Counted from the stretch's first letter, positions 36,323 through 44,991 are shown. The stretch: 49,052 nucleotides of DNA from Formosa algae (GCF_001439665.1 NZ_LMAK01000009.1:1-49052), one strand, 5' to 3'. The notes: generated by a model not told the origin, from the sequence alone. Translations and numbers: made by a program.

Positions 36323-36330
36323 TATCTTTG
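36323..36330 (+). promoter_or_regulatory. -7 box TATCTTTG for the second DEAD-box helicase
   Basis: Exact TAnnTTTG match, 23 bases before the ATG at 36354. No TTG at the -33 position. Confidence 0.6.
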
Positions 36331-36353
36331 TCCCAATCTTATTTATTAAATCT

Positions 36354-37592
36354 ATGTCGTTTAAAGACTTACAACTTAACAGACCGCTATTACGAGCAAT
36401 TGCAGAATCTGGTTATAATGAACCTACTTTAGTTCAAGAAAAAACGATTCCTTTTGTTTTAGAAGGCAGAGATGTAATTACATCTGCACAAACAGGAACT
36501 GGAAAAACAGCTGCGTTTGCGTTACCGATTCTTCAATTATTTTTTGATAATCAAGATGCGCCTAAACGTGGAAAAAAAATTAAAGCGTTAATTATAAGTC
36601 CGACAAGAGAATTAGCCATTCAGATTGAAGATAATTTTAAAAAGTATAGTAAATACACGAACTTAAGAAGTACAGTTATATTTGGTGGCGCGTCTATAGA
36701 ACCTCAAATTGAAGTCTTAAAAAAAGGGGTAGACATTTTAATAGCAACTCCTGGACGCTTATTAGATTTACATAAACAAGATATTGTTAACTTAGATTTT
36801 GTTGAAACTTTAGTATTGGATGAAGCCGACTTGATGTTGGATATGGGATTTATAGACGATGTTAAAAAAATTGAACGTCTTTGTCCAGACGAAAAACAAG
36901 TCTTATTATTCTCGGCAACCATGCCTTTTAAAGTAGAACAGTTAGCAAACACCATTTTAAAAAACCCTGAACGTATTGAGGTTTCACCGACTTCTTCTGC
37001 AGCAAAAAGCGTATCGCAATTATTATTTTACGTACCAAAACCTAAAAAGATAGAATTGTGTTTACACCTTTTAAGAAATACTATTAAAGGTAATATGCTA
37101 ATTTTTAGACGTACCAAATATGGCGTAGAAAAGTTAGAACAGACGTTATTAAAAAACGGTTATAAAGTAGAAAGCTTTCATGGCGATAAAACTCAAAGCG
37201 ACAGACAAGCAGCTTTAAACCAATTTAAAAATGGTGAAGCTAACATTTTAATCGCTACAGATGTTGCTGCTCGCGGAATTGATATCGATGATTTAGATGC
37301 TGTTATTAATTTCGATATCCCAAATATTCCGGAAACTTATGTGCACCGTATAGGAAGAACAGGTCGTGCAGGAAAATCAGGTATGTCGTATTCGTTTTGC
37401 TCTGCAGACGAGAAAACGTATATAAAATCTATTCAGCAATTAATTCAAAAAGAAATTGCTATTGAAGAAGAACACCCGTACCTTCTTGATCCTAAAGCAA
37501 AACCAGAAGTTCATAAAAAACAAGGTGGCAGTAAACACAAAAAAGGCAGAAAATCTGAAGCTTCTAAAAAGAAAAAGAAACGCTGGTATTAA
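36354..37592 (+). CDS. DEAD-box RNA helicase
   Basis: 412-residue ATP-dependent RNA helicase. Q motif (PTLVQEKT), motif I AQTGTGKT (about 45-52), PTREL, TPGR, motif II DEAD (156-159), SAT, and HRIGRTGR are all intact. A short Lys-rich basic tail (about 385-412) follows the core; there is no DbpA or CsdA-type RNA-binding domain, so it belongs to the RhlE-like group. It probably takes part in rRNA maturation or cold adaptation, based on family only. The downstream region is highly structured (37599-37710). Confidence 0.95.
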   Translation: MSFKDLQLNRPLLRAIAESGYNEPTLVQEKTIPFVLEGRDVITSAQTGTGKTAAFALPILQLFFDNQDAPKRGKKIKALIISPTRELAIQIEDNFKKYSKYTNLRSTVIFGGASIEPQIEVLKKGVDILIATPGRLLDLHKQDIVNLDFVETLVLDEADLMLDMGFIDDVKKIERLCPDEKQVLLFSATMPFKVEQLANTILKNPERIEVSPTSSAAKSVSQLLFYVPKPKKIELCLHLLRNTIKGNMLIFRRTKYGVEKLEQTLLKNGYKVESFHGDKTQSDRQAALNQFKNGEANILIATDVAARGIDIDDLDAVINFDIPNIPETYVHRIGRTGRAGKSGMSYSFCSADEKTYIKSIQQLIQKEIAIEEEHPYLLDPKAKPEVHKKQGGSKHKKGRKSEASKKKKKRWY

Positions 37593-37598
37593 ACCCCA

Positions 37599-37710
37599 TT
37601 AGAATAAAACGACATCTGTTATTCTTAATGAGCATGTGCTCTTTTACAATGATAACAGAAGTCGATTTGCGGTCATTCTAATTTAACGCATTCTAAAGCG
37701 AGATTAGAAT
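37599..37710. repeat. Nested inverted-repeat region downstream of the DEAD-box helicase
   Basis: The outer pair TTAGAAT (37599-37605) and ATTCTAA (37675-37681) enclose CGACATCTGTTAT (37610-37622) and ATAACAGAAGTCG (37652-37664), which pair at 12 of 13 positions, and a central GAGCA-TG-TGCTC (37630-37641). A second dyad, ATTCTAA (37690-37696) with TTAGAAT (37704-37710), follows. It could be a structured 3' UTR, a REP/MITE-like element, or a small RNA. Confidence 0.6.
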
Positions 37711-37815
37711 ATAAATCGTATAGAAATGCAACCTCAGACGTTATTTCTGAAACACTATAATTTTCTAAAACATCTATTTATTGGATACAAGATTACACCT
37801 TCACCAAGTCATAAT

Positions 37816-38481
37816 TTATTCAACAGGAAAGTTGAAATATTGATTTTTAAAAGGTTCATTTCTTAGCGTAAAATGCCACCACTCTTTGCTATAGCTTCTA
37901 AATCCGTGTTTTTGCATCACACGTTGCAATAACATTCTATTCTCTTTTTGTTTATTGGTTAATTTAGAATAAGCCACCCATGACGGTTCTCCAAAATAAT
38001 CGAATGGCGATCCCATATCTAAATTCTCACCTGTTTCTGTGTTTACAATCGTTAAATCGACTGTACTACCACTGCTGTGTCTAGATTTTGAAGCAATATA
38101 ACCATCTCTAAACAGATAACGTTTATCCACATTCGGATAAAAATCTGTTTTCATCAAAGTATCATTTATGTCTTTGGCCCAGGTTATAAAATGATTTACG
38201 GCTTCTTGCGGTCTGTAGGCATCGTAAATTTTAAGAGATAAGTTTTTTGTTTCAAGCTCTTCTTGTACCGCTTTTAAAGCCTCTGCCGTTTCAGAAGTCG
38301 CAATGCCCACGGCATTATGATAACCATAAATAGATTCGCCAACAAAATTATAATCTGTACAATATCTTAATTCTAACTGTATACTTGGTATAACATCTTG
38401 TATATATACAAAGCCTTTTGGTAATTGAGCAAAGATAGAACTACTAATTAGCAAACATAAAAAGGCAACTTTAAATTTCAT
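37816..38481 (-). CDS. Exported D-alanyl-D-alanine dipeptidase (VanX/DdpX type, M15D)
   Basis: 221 residues with a signal peptide (1-19, ending IFAQ). The zinc ligands and catalytic residues of VanX-like peptidases are all present: Arg90 in YDAYRP, His135 and Asp142 in SRHSSGSTVDLT, and Glu200 and His203 in EWWHF. Being periplasmic, it is more likely to recycle D-Ala-D-Ala than to confer glycopeptide resistance, which needs a cytosolic enzyme and vanHA partners absent here. It is divergent from the DoxX-like gene, sharing a 44-base intergenic gap with a perfect palindrome. Confidence 0.93.
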   Translation of the reverse strand: MKFKVAFLCLLISSSIFAQLPKGFVYIQDVIPSIQLELRYCTDYNFVGESIYGYHNAVGIATSETAEALKAVQEELETKNLSLKIYDAYRPQEAVNHFITWAKDINDTLMKTDFYPNVDKRYLFRDGYIASKSRHSSGSTVDLTIVNTETGENLDMGSPFDYFGEPSWVAYSKLTNKQKENRMLLQRVMQKHGFRSYSKEWWHFTLRNEPFKNQYFNFPVE

Positions 38482-38490
38482 GACATCGGG

Positions 38491-38504
38491 ATTTAGCGCT
38501 AAAT
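38491..38504. promoter_or_regulatory. Perfect 14-bp palindrome in the dipeptidase/DoxX divergent promoter gap
   Basis: ATTTAGCGCTAAAT, fully self-complementary, sits centrally in the 44 bases between the two divergent start codons. The location is ideal for an operator controlling both genes; no regulator gene is adjacent. Confidence 0.55.
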
Positions 38505-38525
38505 TAGATAAAATTATTTTCCCTT

Positions 38526-38885
38526 ATGTTGTATCCTTGGCATTTATATCTCATGGCTATTTTATATGTAGTGGCAGGAATTTTACATTTTGTAAAGCCA
38601 AAAACATACTTAAGAATCATGCCCGATTACTTACCTAACCACAAACTACTTGTACTATTAAGTGGTTTATTTGAAATGGCATTAGGTATTTGCATCTGTA
38701 TTCCTAAATTAAAAACGGTTGCTATTTATGGTATAATAGCCATGCTATTGGTGTTTTTACTCGTTCATTTTTATATGCTGAAAAATGAAAAAACAGCAGC
38801 AGGAATTCCTAAATGGATTCTCATTTTACGGATTCCTATGCAATTTGTTTTAATGTACTGGGCTTATAGTTATTTAAATGTATAA
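38526..38885 (+). CDS. DoxX/MauE-like small membrane protein
   Basis: 119 residues forming four membrane helices (about 5-21, 41-60, 65-84, 97-116) with the pattern VVAGILHFVKPKTYLRIMPDYLP typical of DoxX-like proteins. Function of this subgroup is unclear; relatives are linked to redox processes or quinone-dependent oxidation. Two bases separate its stop from the ATG of the AlkB-like gene, so the two form an operon. Confidence 0.85.
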   Translation: MLYPWHLYLMAILYVVAGILHFVKPKTYLRIMPDYLPNHKLLVLLSGLFEMALGICICIPKLKTVAIYGIIAMLLVFLLVHFYMLKNEKTAAGIPKWILILRIPMQFVLMYWAYSYLNV

Positions 38886-38887
38886 GT

Positions 38888-39484
38888 ATGTTATTTAAAA
38901 ATGAAGTCATTCCTTTACAGATGCCAGATGCAGAGGTTATATACTATCCTTCATTCTTCTCGCAATTGGAAACAGATCAATTATACCAAGATCTGTTACA
39001 AACTATAGCTTGGCAGCAGGACGACATTACCCTATTTGGAAAAACAGTTCCTCAACCTCGACTAACGGCATTATATGCCAATAATAACAAGCCTTATTCG
39101 TACTCTGGAATAGACATGTATCCAAAACATTTTAATCCAACGTTATTAAAAATTAAAAATAAGGTTGAAGATGAAACAGAACATACTTTTACAAGTTGCT
39201 TGTGTAATTTATATAGAAACGGACAAGACAGCAATGGTTGGCATTCAGATAACGAAAAGGAACTTGGAGAACGCCCTATAATTGCATCTGTGTCTTTTGG
39301 TGCAGAACGCATTTTTCATTTTAAACATAGACGAGATTCAAGTTTAAAACAAAAATTAATTTTAAATCATGGTAGTCTACTTATAATGAAAGGAGATACA
39401 CAGAAACATTGGTTACATCAGCTTCCAAAAACTAAAAAAGACATCGGTAATCGAATAAATTTAACATTTAGAATAATCTATTAA
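38888..39484 (+). CDS. AlkB-family 2-oxoglutarate/Fe(II) dioxygenase
   Basis: Removes alkyl lesions from nucleic-acid bases by oxidative dealkylation. 198 residues. The iron ligands are His119 and Asp121 in NGWHSDNE and His177 in HWLHQLPK; the 2-oxoglutarate-binding arginines Arg189 and Arg195 are in RINLTFR. The NLYRNGQDSNGWHSD segment is typical of the AlkB-like proteins of Bacteroidota and of the ALKBH2/3 type. It is encoded directly after the DoxX-like gene. No Ada-type regulator is nearby. A hairpin follows the stop codon. Confidence 0.94.
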   Translation: MLFKNEVIPLQMPDAEVIYYPSFFSQLETDQLYQDLLQTIAWQQDDITLFGKTVPQPRLTALYANNNKPYSYSGIDMYPKHFNPTLLKIKNKVEDETEHTFTSCLCNLYRNGQDSNGWHSDNEKELGERPIIASVSFGAERIFHFKHRRDSSLKQKLILNHGSLLIMKGDTQKHWLHQLPKTKKDIGNRINLTFRIIY

Positions 39485-39487
39485 ATA

Positions 39488-39519
39488 AGAAAACCAAGGT
39501 CCCTCAACCTCGGTTTTCT
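39488..39519 (+). terminator. Hairpin terminator after the AlkB gene
   Basis: AGAAAACC and AGGT (39488-39500, one mismatched base) pair with ACCT and GGTTTTCT (39507-39519) around a 6-base loop. The T run is interrupted. Confidence 0.75.
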
Positions 39520-39841
39520 ATTATTTGCAATCTATATAATGTAGTTAGATTTGGGAATCCAGTATTAACAACATAATGCAAATATTAATTAATTAATCCT
39601 TACTAAATATTTCTAGTACACTCAAATTTAAAATTTAATTTTAAAAACACAGACAAACAACTCATTTAATCGATGAAATACATATTTTTTTAACACATAA
39701 CGACATTATTTCCCTGAGAAGATCAGTTTATACACCTAATAATTTACAGATATAATTTATAGAATACTATCTAGCGAACAGTTATTAGTTTAAATTTGGT
39801 TCTAATAGCGACATCTAATCATCACAAATTATAAAACGAAT
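39520..39841. other. Intergenic region before the alpha/beta hydrolase gene
   Basis: About 320 bases of AT-rich sequence with no open frame of note. It holds a consensus -7 box TAAATTTG at 39791-39798. Nothing else is recognisable. Confidence 0.5.
39791..39798 (+). promoter_or_regulatory. -7 box TAAATTTG for the alpha/beta hydrolase gene
   Basis: Exact TAnnTTTG match, 43 bases before the ATG at 39842. Confidence 0.55.
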
Positions 39842-40771
39842 ATGAGACCTATTATTATATTACTTTTATTTCTGCTTACAGGCATTACACAAGCACAAGA
39901 ACAAAAATTTAATTCTGAAGATTTAGCTATTACACAACTTATCGATGGCACACTTTTAACGCCATTAAATATTGAAAAGCTCGATCTTGCAATTATTATT
40001 GGAGGATCTGGACCAACAGACAGAAACGGTAATCAGAATTTCTTAAAGAACAATTCACTAAAAAAACTAGCAGAACAGCTAACTTTACAAAATATTGCAA
40101 CCTTTAGATACGATAAGCGTATTGTGAAGCAATTAAAAATGAAACAAGTAGATAAATCGATTAAATTCGACGACTTTATTTCTGATGCTGAAGATGTGTT
40201 GGATTATTTTAAAGCCAAAAACACTTTCAATAAAATTTATGTGATTGGCCACAGTCAAGGCAGTTTAATAGGAATGATTATTTCTAAAGATAAAGCAGAT
40301 GGTTTCATTTCAATCGCTGGTCCTGCAGAAACAATAGACACCGTAATTATAGAGCAACTTACTACAAATGCTCCAATCTATTTAGAAGATTCTAAATCGG
40401 TATTCGCAATTTTAAAAACAGGAAAAACAACAACAGATTATCCTGCTGCTTTAGAGTCGATCTTCAATTTAGATGTACAACCCTTTATCGCAAATTGGAT
40501 GACTTACAATCCGCAAGACGAACTTAAAAAGCTAGACATTCCTATTTTAATTATAAACGGTACGAAAGATTTACAAGTTTCGGTAAAAGCTGCAGAAACT
40601 TTAAAAACGATAGCGCCTAAAGCCAAGTTACAATTAATAGAAAACATGAATCATATCTTTGTACCTATTACCGGAGATCGCTTAGAAAACACCAAGTCTT
40701 ACAACGAATCTGCTCGTGAGATTGCTCCAGAACTAACAACAAGTATTGTAGATTTTATACAGACAAATTAA
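39842..40771 (+). CDS. Exported alpha/beta hydrolase
   Basis: 309 residues with a signal peptide (1-18, ending TQAQ). The alpha/beta-hydrolase nucleophile elbow is GHSQGS with Ser138; the acid is probably the Asp in INGTKDLQV and the base the His in NMNHIFVPI. The oxyanion region GGSGPTDRNGNQ is typical of the exported hydrolases often annotated as dienelactone hydrolase-like. The substrate is unknown. It has its own promoter and terminator, so it is monocistronic. Confidence 0.92.
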   Translation: MRPIIILLLFLLTGITQAQEQKFNSEDLAITQLIDGTLLTPLNIEKLDLAIIIGGSGPTDRNGNQNFLKNNSLKKLAEQLTLQNIATFRYDKRIVKQLKMKQVDKSIKFDDFISDAEDVLDYFKAKNTFNKIYVIGHSQGSLIGMIISKDKADGFISIAGPAETIDTVIIEQLTTNAPIYLEDSKSVFAILKTGKTTTDYPAALESIFNLDVQPFIANWMTYNPQDELKKLDIPILIINGTKDLQVSVKAAETLKTIAPKAKLQLIENMNHIFVPITGDRLENTKSYNESAREIAPELTTSIVDFIQTN

Positions 40772-40778
40772 GTCAAAA

Positions 40779-40806
40779 AAAAAGCATCCTCTAGGGATGC
40801 TTTTTC
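40779..40806 (+). terminator. Hairpin terminator after the alpha/beta hydrolase gene
   Basis: GCATCC (40784-40789) pairs with GGATGC (40795-40800) with flanking A and T runs ending in five Ts. Confidence 0.88.
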
Positions 40807-40979
40807 ACTAACTAACCAACCAATATGAAAAATTATTACTAAAATATTAAAGTAACCACACTCTAATATTTATCATTATAATAATTGAGTTATAAAAAGC
40901 AATCATCGTGCCAAACTTTAAGTTCGCACCCTTTTTTTTAATGCTCAAAATTGCTAATTTGCGACTTTAACAATTTTTT

Positions 40980-42245
40980 ATGGAAAACACACCCCTGATT
41001 ACTAATGATGCCATTGTATTTGGTATTTTAATGCTTGCATTAGGCTTTGTATTTTATACAGAAGCTTTAAAAAACAAGTTTTGGAAAACATTTTATAAAT
41101 ACATTCCTGGACTGTTAATGTGTTATTTAATTCCTGCCATTTTTAATTCTTTAGGAATTATCTCTGCAGACACTTCTCAAACCTATTTTGTGGCGAGTCG
41201 CTATTTTTTACCAGCCGCTTTAGTATTAATGACTATTAGTATAGACTTAAAAGCCATTTTTAATTTGGGTTGGAAAGCATTAATTATGTTCTTTACAGGA
41301 ACTATAGGAATAGTAATTGGCGGACCATTAGCCATATTAATTATCGCGACGTTTTCTCCAGAAACAGTTGGCGGTGCTGGGTTCGATGCTGTGTGGCGTG
41401 GACTGTCTACTCTTGCAGGAAGTTGGATTGGTGGTGGACCAAATCAGGCGGCCATGTTAGAAATTTATCAATTCAATCAAGAATTATATGGTGGTATGGT
41501 TTTAATAGACATTGTAGTCGCCAATATATGGATGGCTTTAATTTTACTAGGTATAGGTAGACGCCAAAGCATAGATAATTGGTTAAAGGCAGATAATACT
41601 GCGATAGAAGAATTACAGAAAAAAGTACAAAGCTTTAGCGAAAAGATCACTAGAATTCCAACACTTACGGATTATATGATGATTCTAACATTTGCTTTTG
41701 TAGCTGTGGGATGCGCACATCTGGGTTCAGAATATATCTCATCGTTTTTAACGTCTCATTTTGATGCTGTGAGTGATCCTAAAAGTCCGCTATCTTCTTT
41801 CGGGAGTGGTTTCTTTTGGTTAATTACTTTAGCAACTATTATAGGTATCTTATTATCTTTTACTAAAGCCAAAACATATGAAGGTGCTGGAGCAAGTAAA
41901 ATTGGTAGCATTTTTATTTACATATTAGTAGCCACTATTGGTATGAAAATGGACTTAACAAAACTATTCGAAAATCCAGGGTTAATATTAATTGGGTTAG
42001 TTTGGATGACTATTCATGCCTTACTACTTATTCTAGTCGCTAAACTTATTAAAGCTCCTTATTTTTTCTTAGCTGTAGGAAGTCAGGCCAATGTAGGAGG
42101 TGCAGCCTCTGCTCCTGTTGTCGCCGCAGCATTTCATCCGTCTTTAGCCACTGTAGGAGCTCTTTTAGCAGTGTTTGGCTATGTGGTAGGAACCTATGGC
42201 GCTATTCTTTGTACAGAGCTTATGAAAATCGTAGCTGTAGACTAG
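40980..42245 (+). CDS. DUF819-family membrane transporter-like protein
   Basis: 421 residues with ten or more membrane helices and a central hydrophilic loop (about 200-225). The segments SWIGGGPNQAAMLEIY (residues about 140-155) and GSQANVGGAASAPVVAAAFHP (about 365-385) are the paired Gly-rich signatures of DUF819, in which two inverted halves each contribute a broken helix. The fold suggests a secondary transporter, but the substrate is not known. It follows a terminator and is itself followed, 49 bases on, by the DUF4369 lipoprotein gene. Confidence 0.9.
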   Translation: MENTPLITNDAIVFGILMLALGFVFYTEALKNKFWKTFYKYIPGLLMCYLIPAIFNSLGIISADTSQTYFVASRYFLPAALVLMTISIDLKAIFNLGWKALIMFFTGTIGIVIGGPLAILIIATFSPETVGGAGFDAVWRGLSTLAGSWIGGGPNQAAMLEIYQFNQELYGGMVLIDIVVANIWMALILLGIGRRQSIDNWLKADNTAIEELQKKVQSFSEKITRIPTLTDYMMILTFAFVAVGCAHLGSEYISSFLTSHFDAVSDPKSPLSSFGSGFFWLITLATIIGILLSFTKAKTYEGAGASKIGSIFIYILVATIGMKMDLTKLFENPGLILIGLVWMTIHALLLILVAKLIKAPYFFLAVGSQANVGGAASAPVVAAAFHPSLATVGALLAVFGYVVGTYGAILCTELMKIVAVD

Positions 42246-42294
42246 TATTTAACAAATAATTATAAGATATTTGCCCTCCAAAATTTAATTATAA

Positions 42295-42984
42295 ATGAAA
42301 AACTTATCTATTTTATTCCTTTTATTAATCGTAGTGTCTTGCGGAACAGATCAAGGAAACTTAACAGTAAATGCACATGTTAAAGGCTTAAAAAAAGGAA
42401 TGGTGTACCTTCAGAAAATAGACGATTCACTTTTAGTGTCTTTAGATTCTATAAAAGTGAATGGAAATGAAAATTTTGAATTACATGCACAAGTAGATTC
42501 ACCAGAAATTTTTTACTTGGTATTAAATAAACATGACAAATCTTACGAACGTATTCCATTCTTTGCTGAAGCAGGATTGATTGATATTAAAACCACTCTG
42601 AAGCATTTCGTAGTCGATGCAGACATTACAGGGTCTAAAAATCAGACCCTTTTAGATGAATATAATGTGTTAAATACAAGAATTAAAAATGCACGTTTAG
42701 ATTTAATCAAAGAAAATTTTGAAGCTGCAAAAGCTAAAGATTCAATTAAAATAGATAGTATAAACAAAGTAGATGAAAGCTTAATTAAACGTAAATATTT
42801 ATTCACTGTAAATTATGCTATAAACCATAAAGACTCTGAAGTTGCTCCATATTTAGCATTATCTGAAATTTATGATGCAAACATTAAATGGTTAGATACT
42901 ATAAACGTTTCACTAACTCCAGAAGTTAAAGCCTCTAAATACGGAAAACAATTACAATCTTATATTGAAGATATAAAGAAATAA
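42295..42984 (+). CDS. DUF4369 domain-containing lipoprotein
   Basis: 229 residues. The signal peptide ends in a lipobox (LLIVVSC, Cys16), so it is lipid-anchored. The N-terminal half (about 22-115) is the DUF4369 domain, seen as a beta-rich module with LTVNAHVKGLKKGMVYLQKI and VDSPEIFYLVLNK; the second half is helical and charged. In larger relatives DUF4369 precedes a thioredoxin-like domain, but no CxxC is present here, so this is the domain without the redox partner. A strong bidirectional terminator follows. Confidence 0.9.
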   Translation: MKNLSILFLLLIVVSCGTDQGNLTVNAHVKGLKKGMVYLQKIDDSLLVSLDSIKVNGNENFELHAQVDSPEIFYLVLNKHDKSYERIPFFAEAGLIDIKTTLKHFVVDADITGSKNQTLLDEYNVLNTRIKNARLDLIKENFEAAKAKDSIKIDSINKVDESLIKRKYLFTVNYAINHKDSEVAPYLALSEIYDANIKWLDTINVSLTPEVKASKYGKQLQSYIEDIKK

Positions 42985-43004
42985 ACCTATTCTTTTTCTA
43001 TTAT

Positions 43005-43037
43005 AAAAAAAGCTTCACCAATTGGTGAAGCTTTTTT
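43005..43037. terminator. Bidirectional terminator between the DUF4369 and lrgB genes
   Basis: AAGCTTCACCA and its complement TGGTGAAGCTT form a near-perfect palindrome (43010-43032) flanked by seven As and seven Ts, serving both convergent genes. Confidence 0.93.
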
Positions 43038-43073
43038 TGTGAAAGTATATTTTAAATTCAAATCTGGTCTATT

Positions 43074-43781
43074 CTAAAAATCGATCCAAATACCTAAAAA
43101 GGAAATTATATAAGGTGCTAAGAAGGCGGTAAAAATACCGTTCACAATTAATCCAATACTAGATAACGCTCCAAAATTCCCACTAATTTCCATAGATTTT
43201 GATGCTCCCAAGACGTGAGCTGCCGTTCCCATAGAAATACCTTGTGCTATAGTACTTTTTATGCGTGATATTTTCATGATTTCATAGCCAAAGATAGACC
43301 CTATAATACCAAATAAAACAACAACAGATGCTGTTAATGGTGGAATACCACCTAAAGTTTTAGAGACTTCCATAGCTATTGGTGTGGTTACAGATTTAGG
43401 GGCTATAGAAAAAATAATTTCTTTTGGTGCTCCCATTAATTTTGCGATTAGTACAACAGACACCACACCTGCAATACAACCTACCAATTGCGATACAATA
43501 ATAGGAATAGCTTGTTTTTTAATTTTTCCTAATTGCTGATATAATGGTACGCCCAATGCAATAATCGCTGGTTTAAGTAAAAATTCTATCATTTTACTTC
43601 CTTGTTTATAAGATTCAAAATCTATTTTAAACACGGTTAGAAAACCAATAATTAAAACAATTGCAACCAATACGGGATTAAGAAAAAGCATCTTAGTTTT
43701 TCGTTGTAAACTTTGCGCGACAAAATAAGCGGCAAACGTTAAGCTGAGAATAAAAATTTCTGAGTGTAATATAGCATTCAT
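43074..43781 (-). CDS. lrgB: LrgB/CidB-family membrane protein
   Basis: 235 residues with about six to seven helices. The conserved core includes VLFLNPVLVAI-like FLNPVLVAIVLI, KPAIIALGVPLYQQ, SIAPKSVTTPIAMEVSK and GTAAHVLGASKSME, all diagnostic of LrgB. In other organisms LrgA and LrgB work together and affect cell death, murein hydrolase activity, or export of small organic acids such as glycolate or pyruvate. It is the second gene of the pair, 9 bases after lrgA. Confidence 0.95.
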   Translation of the reverse strand: MNAILHSEIFILSLTFAAYFVAQSLQRKTKMLFLNPVLVAIVLIIGFLTVFKIDFESYKQGSKMIEFLLKPAIIALGVPLYQQLGKIKKQAIPIIVSQLVGCIAGVVSVVLIAKLMGAPKEIIFSIAPKSVTTPIAMEVSKTLGGIPPLTASVVVLFGIIGSIFGYEIMKISRIKSTIAQGISMGTAAHVLGASKSMEISGNFGALSSIGLIVNGIFTAFLAPYIISFLGIWIDF

Positions 43782-43790
43782 AATCTAAAA

Positions 43791-44153
43791 TTAAGATGGC
43801 TTATTTTTTTTAAAGGTTTTCTTATGCTTTATAAACAATTGATGAGTCCAACCTGTACATGCAAAAACAATAACTGTCCCTAAAGTAGAGGCTACAATTA
43901 TTGGCCAAAACGAAGCTTTAATAAGATCTAAATATAGCATAATAGCCACACCGGGAGGTACAAAGAAGAAAGCCATATTTTTAGTTAAAAAGTTACTAAT
44001 CCCTTTAACCCACTCTAATTTTATCCAGCCCATTTCTAAAGACAAGGTTAAAAGTAACATGCCAATTATACTAGAAGGCATTTTAATTCCGGTGAGATAT
44101 ACCACGAATTCGCCAAAAAGCAAACACCCCATTATTATTACAACTTGTTTCAT
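43791..44153 (-). CDS. lrgA: LrgA/CidA-family membrane protein
   Basis: 120 residues with four helices. The segments GIKMPSSIIGMLLLTLSLE and LTKNMAFFFVPPGVAIM are the family signature. It is the first gene of the lrgA-lrgB pair. Start ATG at 44153. About 75 bases upstream (44228-44262) lies an 8-bp inverted repeat that might be a regulator site, but no minus-strand TAnnTTTG box was found. Confidence 0.94.
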   Translation of the reverse strand: MKQVVIIMGCLLFGEFVVYLTGIKMPSSIIGMLLLTLSLEMGWIKLEWVKGISNFLTKNMAFFFVPPGVAIMLYLDLIKASFWPIIVASTLGTVIVFACTGWTHQLFIKHKKTFKKNKPS

Positions 44154-44524
44154 ATATTATTTAAATTATATTAAGCAGTAAGCATAATCAATAGATAAGC
44201 GTGCTAACCATTCTTAATTAAACTTTTATCATCACCTAAAATTATCATTTATGAGTGATGATTTTACACCTCAAAAATACCGATTAATTGACTAAAAATA
44301 GAGAGAAACCCAATTGATTTACCTTGATTTTACAATGCATTTACAAATGATTCTAAATTTTAATTATCTTCAATTTAAAGGACTTTCAATTTTATTTTTC
44401 TCTAAATTTTAAAACAATTTGTACTGTAATCGTATTTAATTTTCATAGTTTCTGTTAGATAAAAAAATATCTTTGTAAGAACAATACATTATCAAGTATA
44501 GATAATTAAACAGAAACGAGTGCT
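44154..44524. other. Divergent intergenic region lrgA / PH-domain gene
   Basis: 371 bases, AT-rich. It contains an inverted repeat, ATCATCAC (44228-44235) with GTGATGAT (44255-44262), and a consensus plus-strand -7 box at 44468-44475. No open frame is of interest. Confidence 0.5.
44468..44475 (+). promoter_or_regulatory. -7 box TATCTTTG for the PH-domain gene
   Basis: Exact TAnnTTTG match, 49 bases before the ATG at 44525. No -33 TTG at standard spacing. Confidence 0.55.
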
Positions 44525-44902
44525 ATGGGAATATTCAATAAAATATTAGGAAATGCTTCTGAGGTATCTCCTGAACAATTAAACCAAAAATACAGCAGAT
44601 TACTTATTGATGGTGAACATGTAGAATTAGGATTTAAGCTCTTACGAGACACTTTTATGTTTACAAATAAGCGATTAATTTTAATAGATGTCCAAGGATT
44701 AACTGGAAGTAAACAAGAGTACAGATCTATGCCTTACAAGAGCATTTCCAGATTTTCCTTAGAAACAGCAGGAACATTTGATTTAGATGCCGAATTAAAA
44801 ATTTGGATATCTAGCGAGAACTTACCTTCTGTGAGTAAAAAGTTTAACAAAAGTATAAATGTATACGAAGTTCAAAAATATTTAGCGCAGAAAGTGATGT
44901 AA
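44525..44902 (+). CDS. PH-domain-containing protein (bacterial bPH type)
   Basis: 125 residues, soluble. The pattern matches the small bacterial PH-domain proteins of the YvbH/bPH_1 kind: an N-terminal helix (about 1-25), DGEHVELGFKLLRDTFMFTNKRLILIDVQGLTGSK, YRSMPYKSISRFSLETAG, and a closing helix. It is monocistronic with its own promoter box and terminator. Its cellular role is unknown. Start is ATG at 44525. Confidence 0.92.
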   Translation: MGIFNKILGNASEVSPEQLNQKYSRLLIDGEHVELGFKLLRDTFMFTNKRLILIDVQGLTGSKQEYRSMPYKSISRFSLETAGTFDLDAELKIWISSENLPSVSKKFNKSINVYEVQKYLAQKVM

Positions 44903-44935
44903 ACATCTAAATAATTCAATTTATTAAGAAATAAC

Positions 44936-44970
44936 AAAGGCATCAAAAACTTAAGTTTTTTGATGCCTTT
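44936..44970. terminator. Bidirectional terminator between the PH-domain gene and the surface lipoprotein gene
   Basis: AAAGGCATCAAAAA-CTTAAG-TTTTTTGATGCCTTT forms a long palindromic stem with A/T-rich ends on both sides. Confidence 0.92.
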
Positions 44971-44991
44971 ATTGTACTGTTCAGACTTTAA

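Noticed and set aside
37816-38481. Vancomycin resistance gene
   Set aside because: The dipeptidase is VanX-like but exported and lacks vanH/vanA/vanRS neighbours; a peptidoglycan recycling role fits better.
41270-41560. 96-codon plus-strand open frame inside the DUF819 gene
   Set aside because: Out-of-frame shadow rich in Trp, Arg and Ser within a clearly coding membrane protein.
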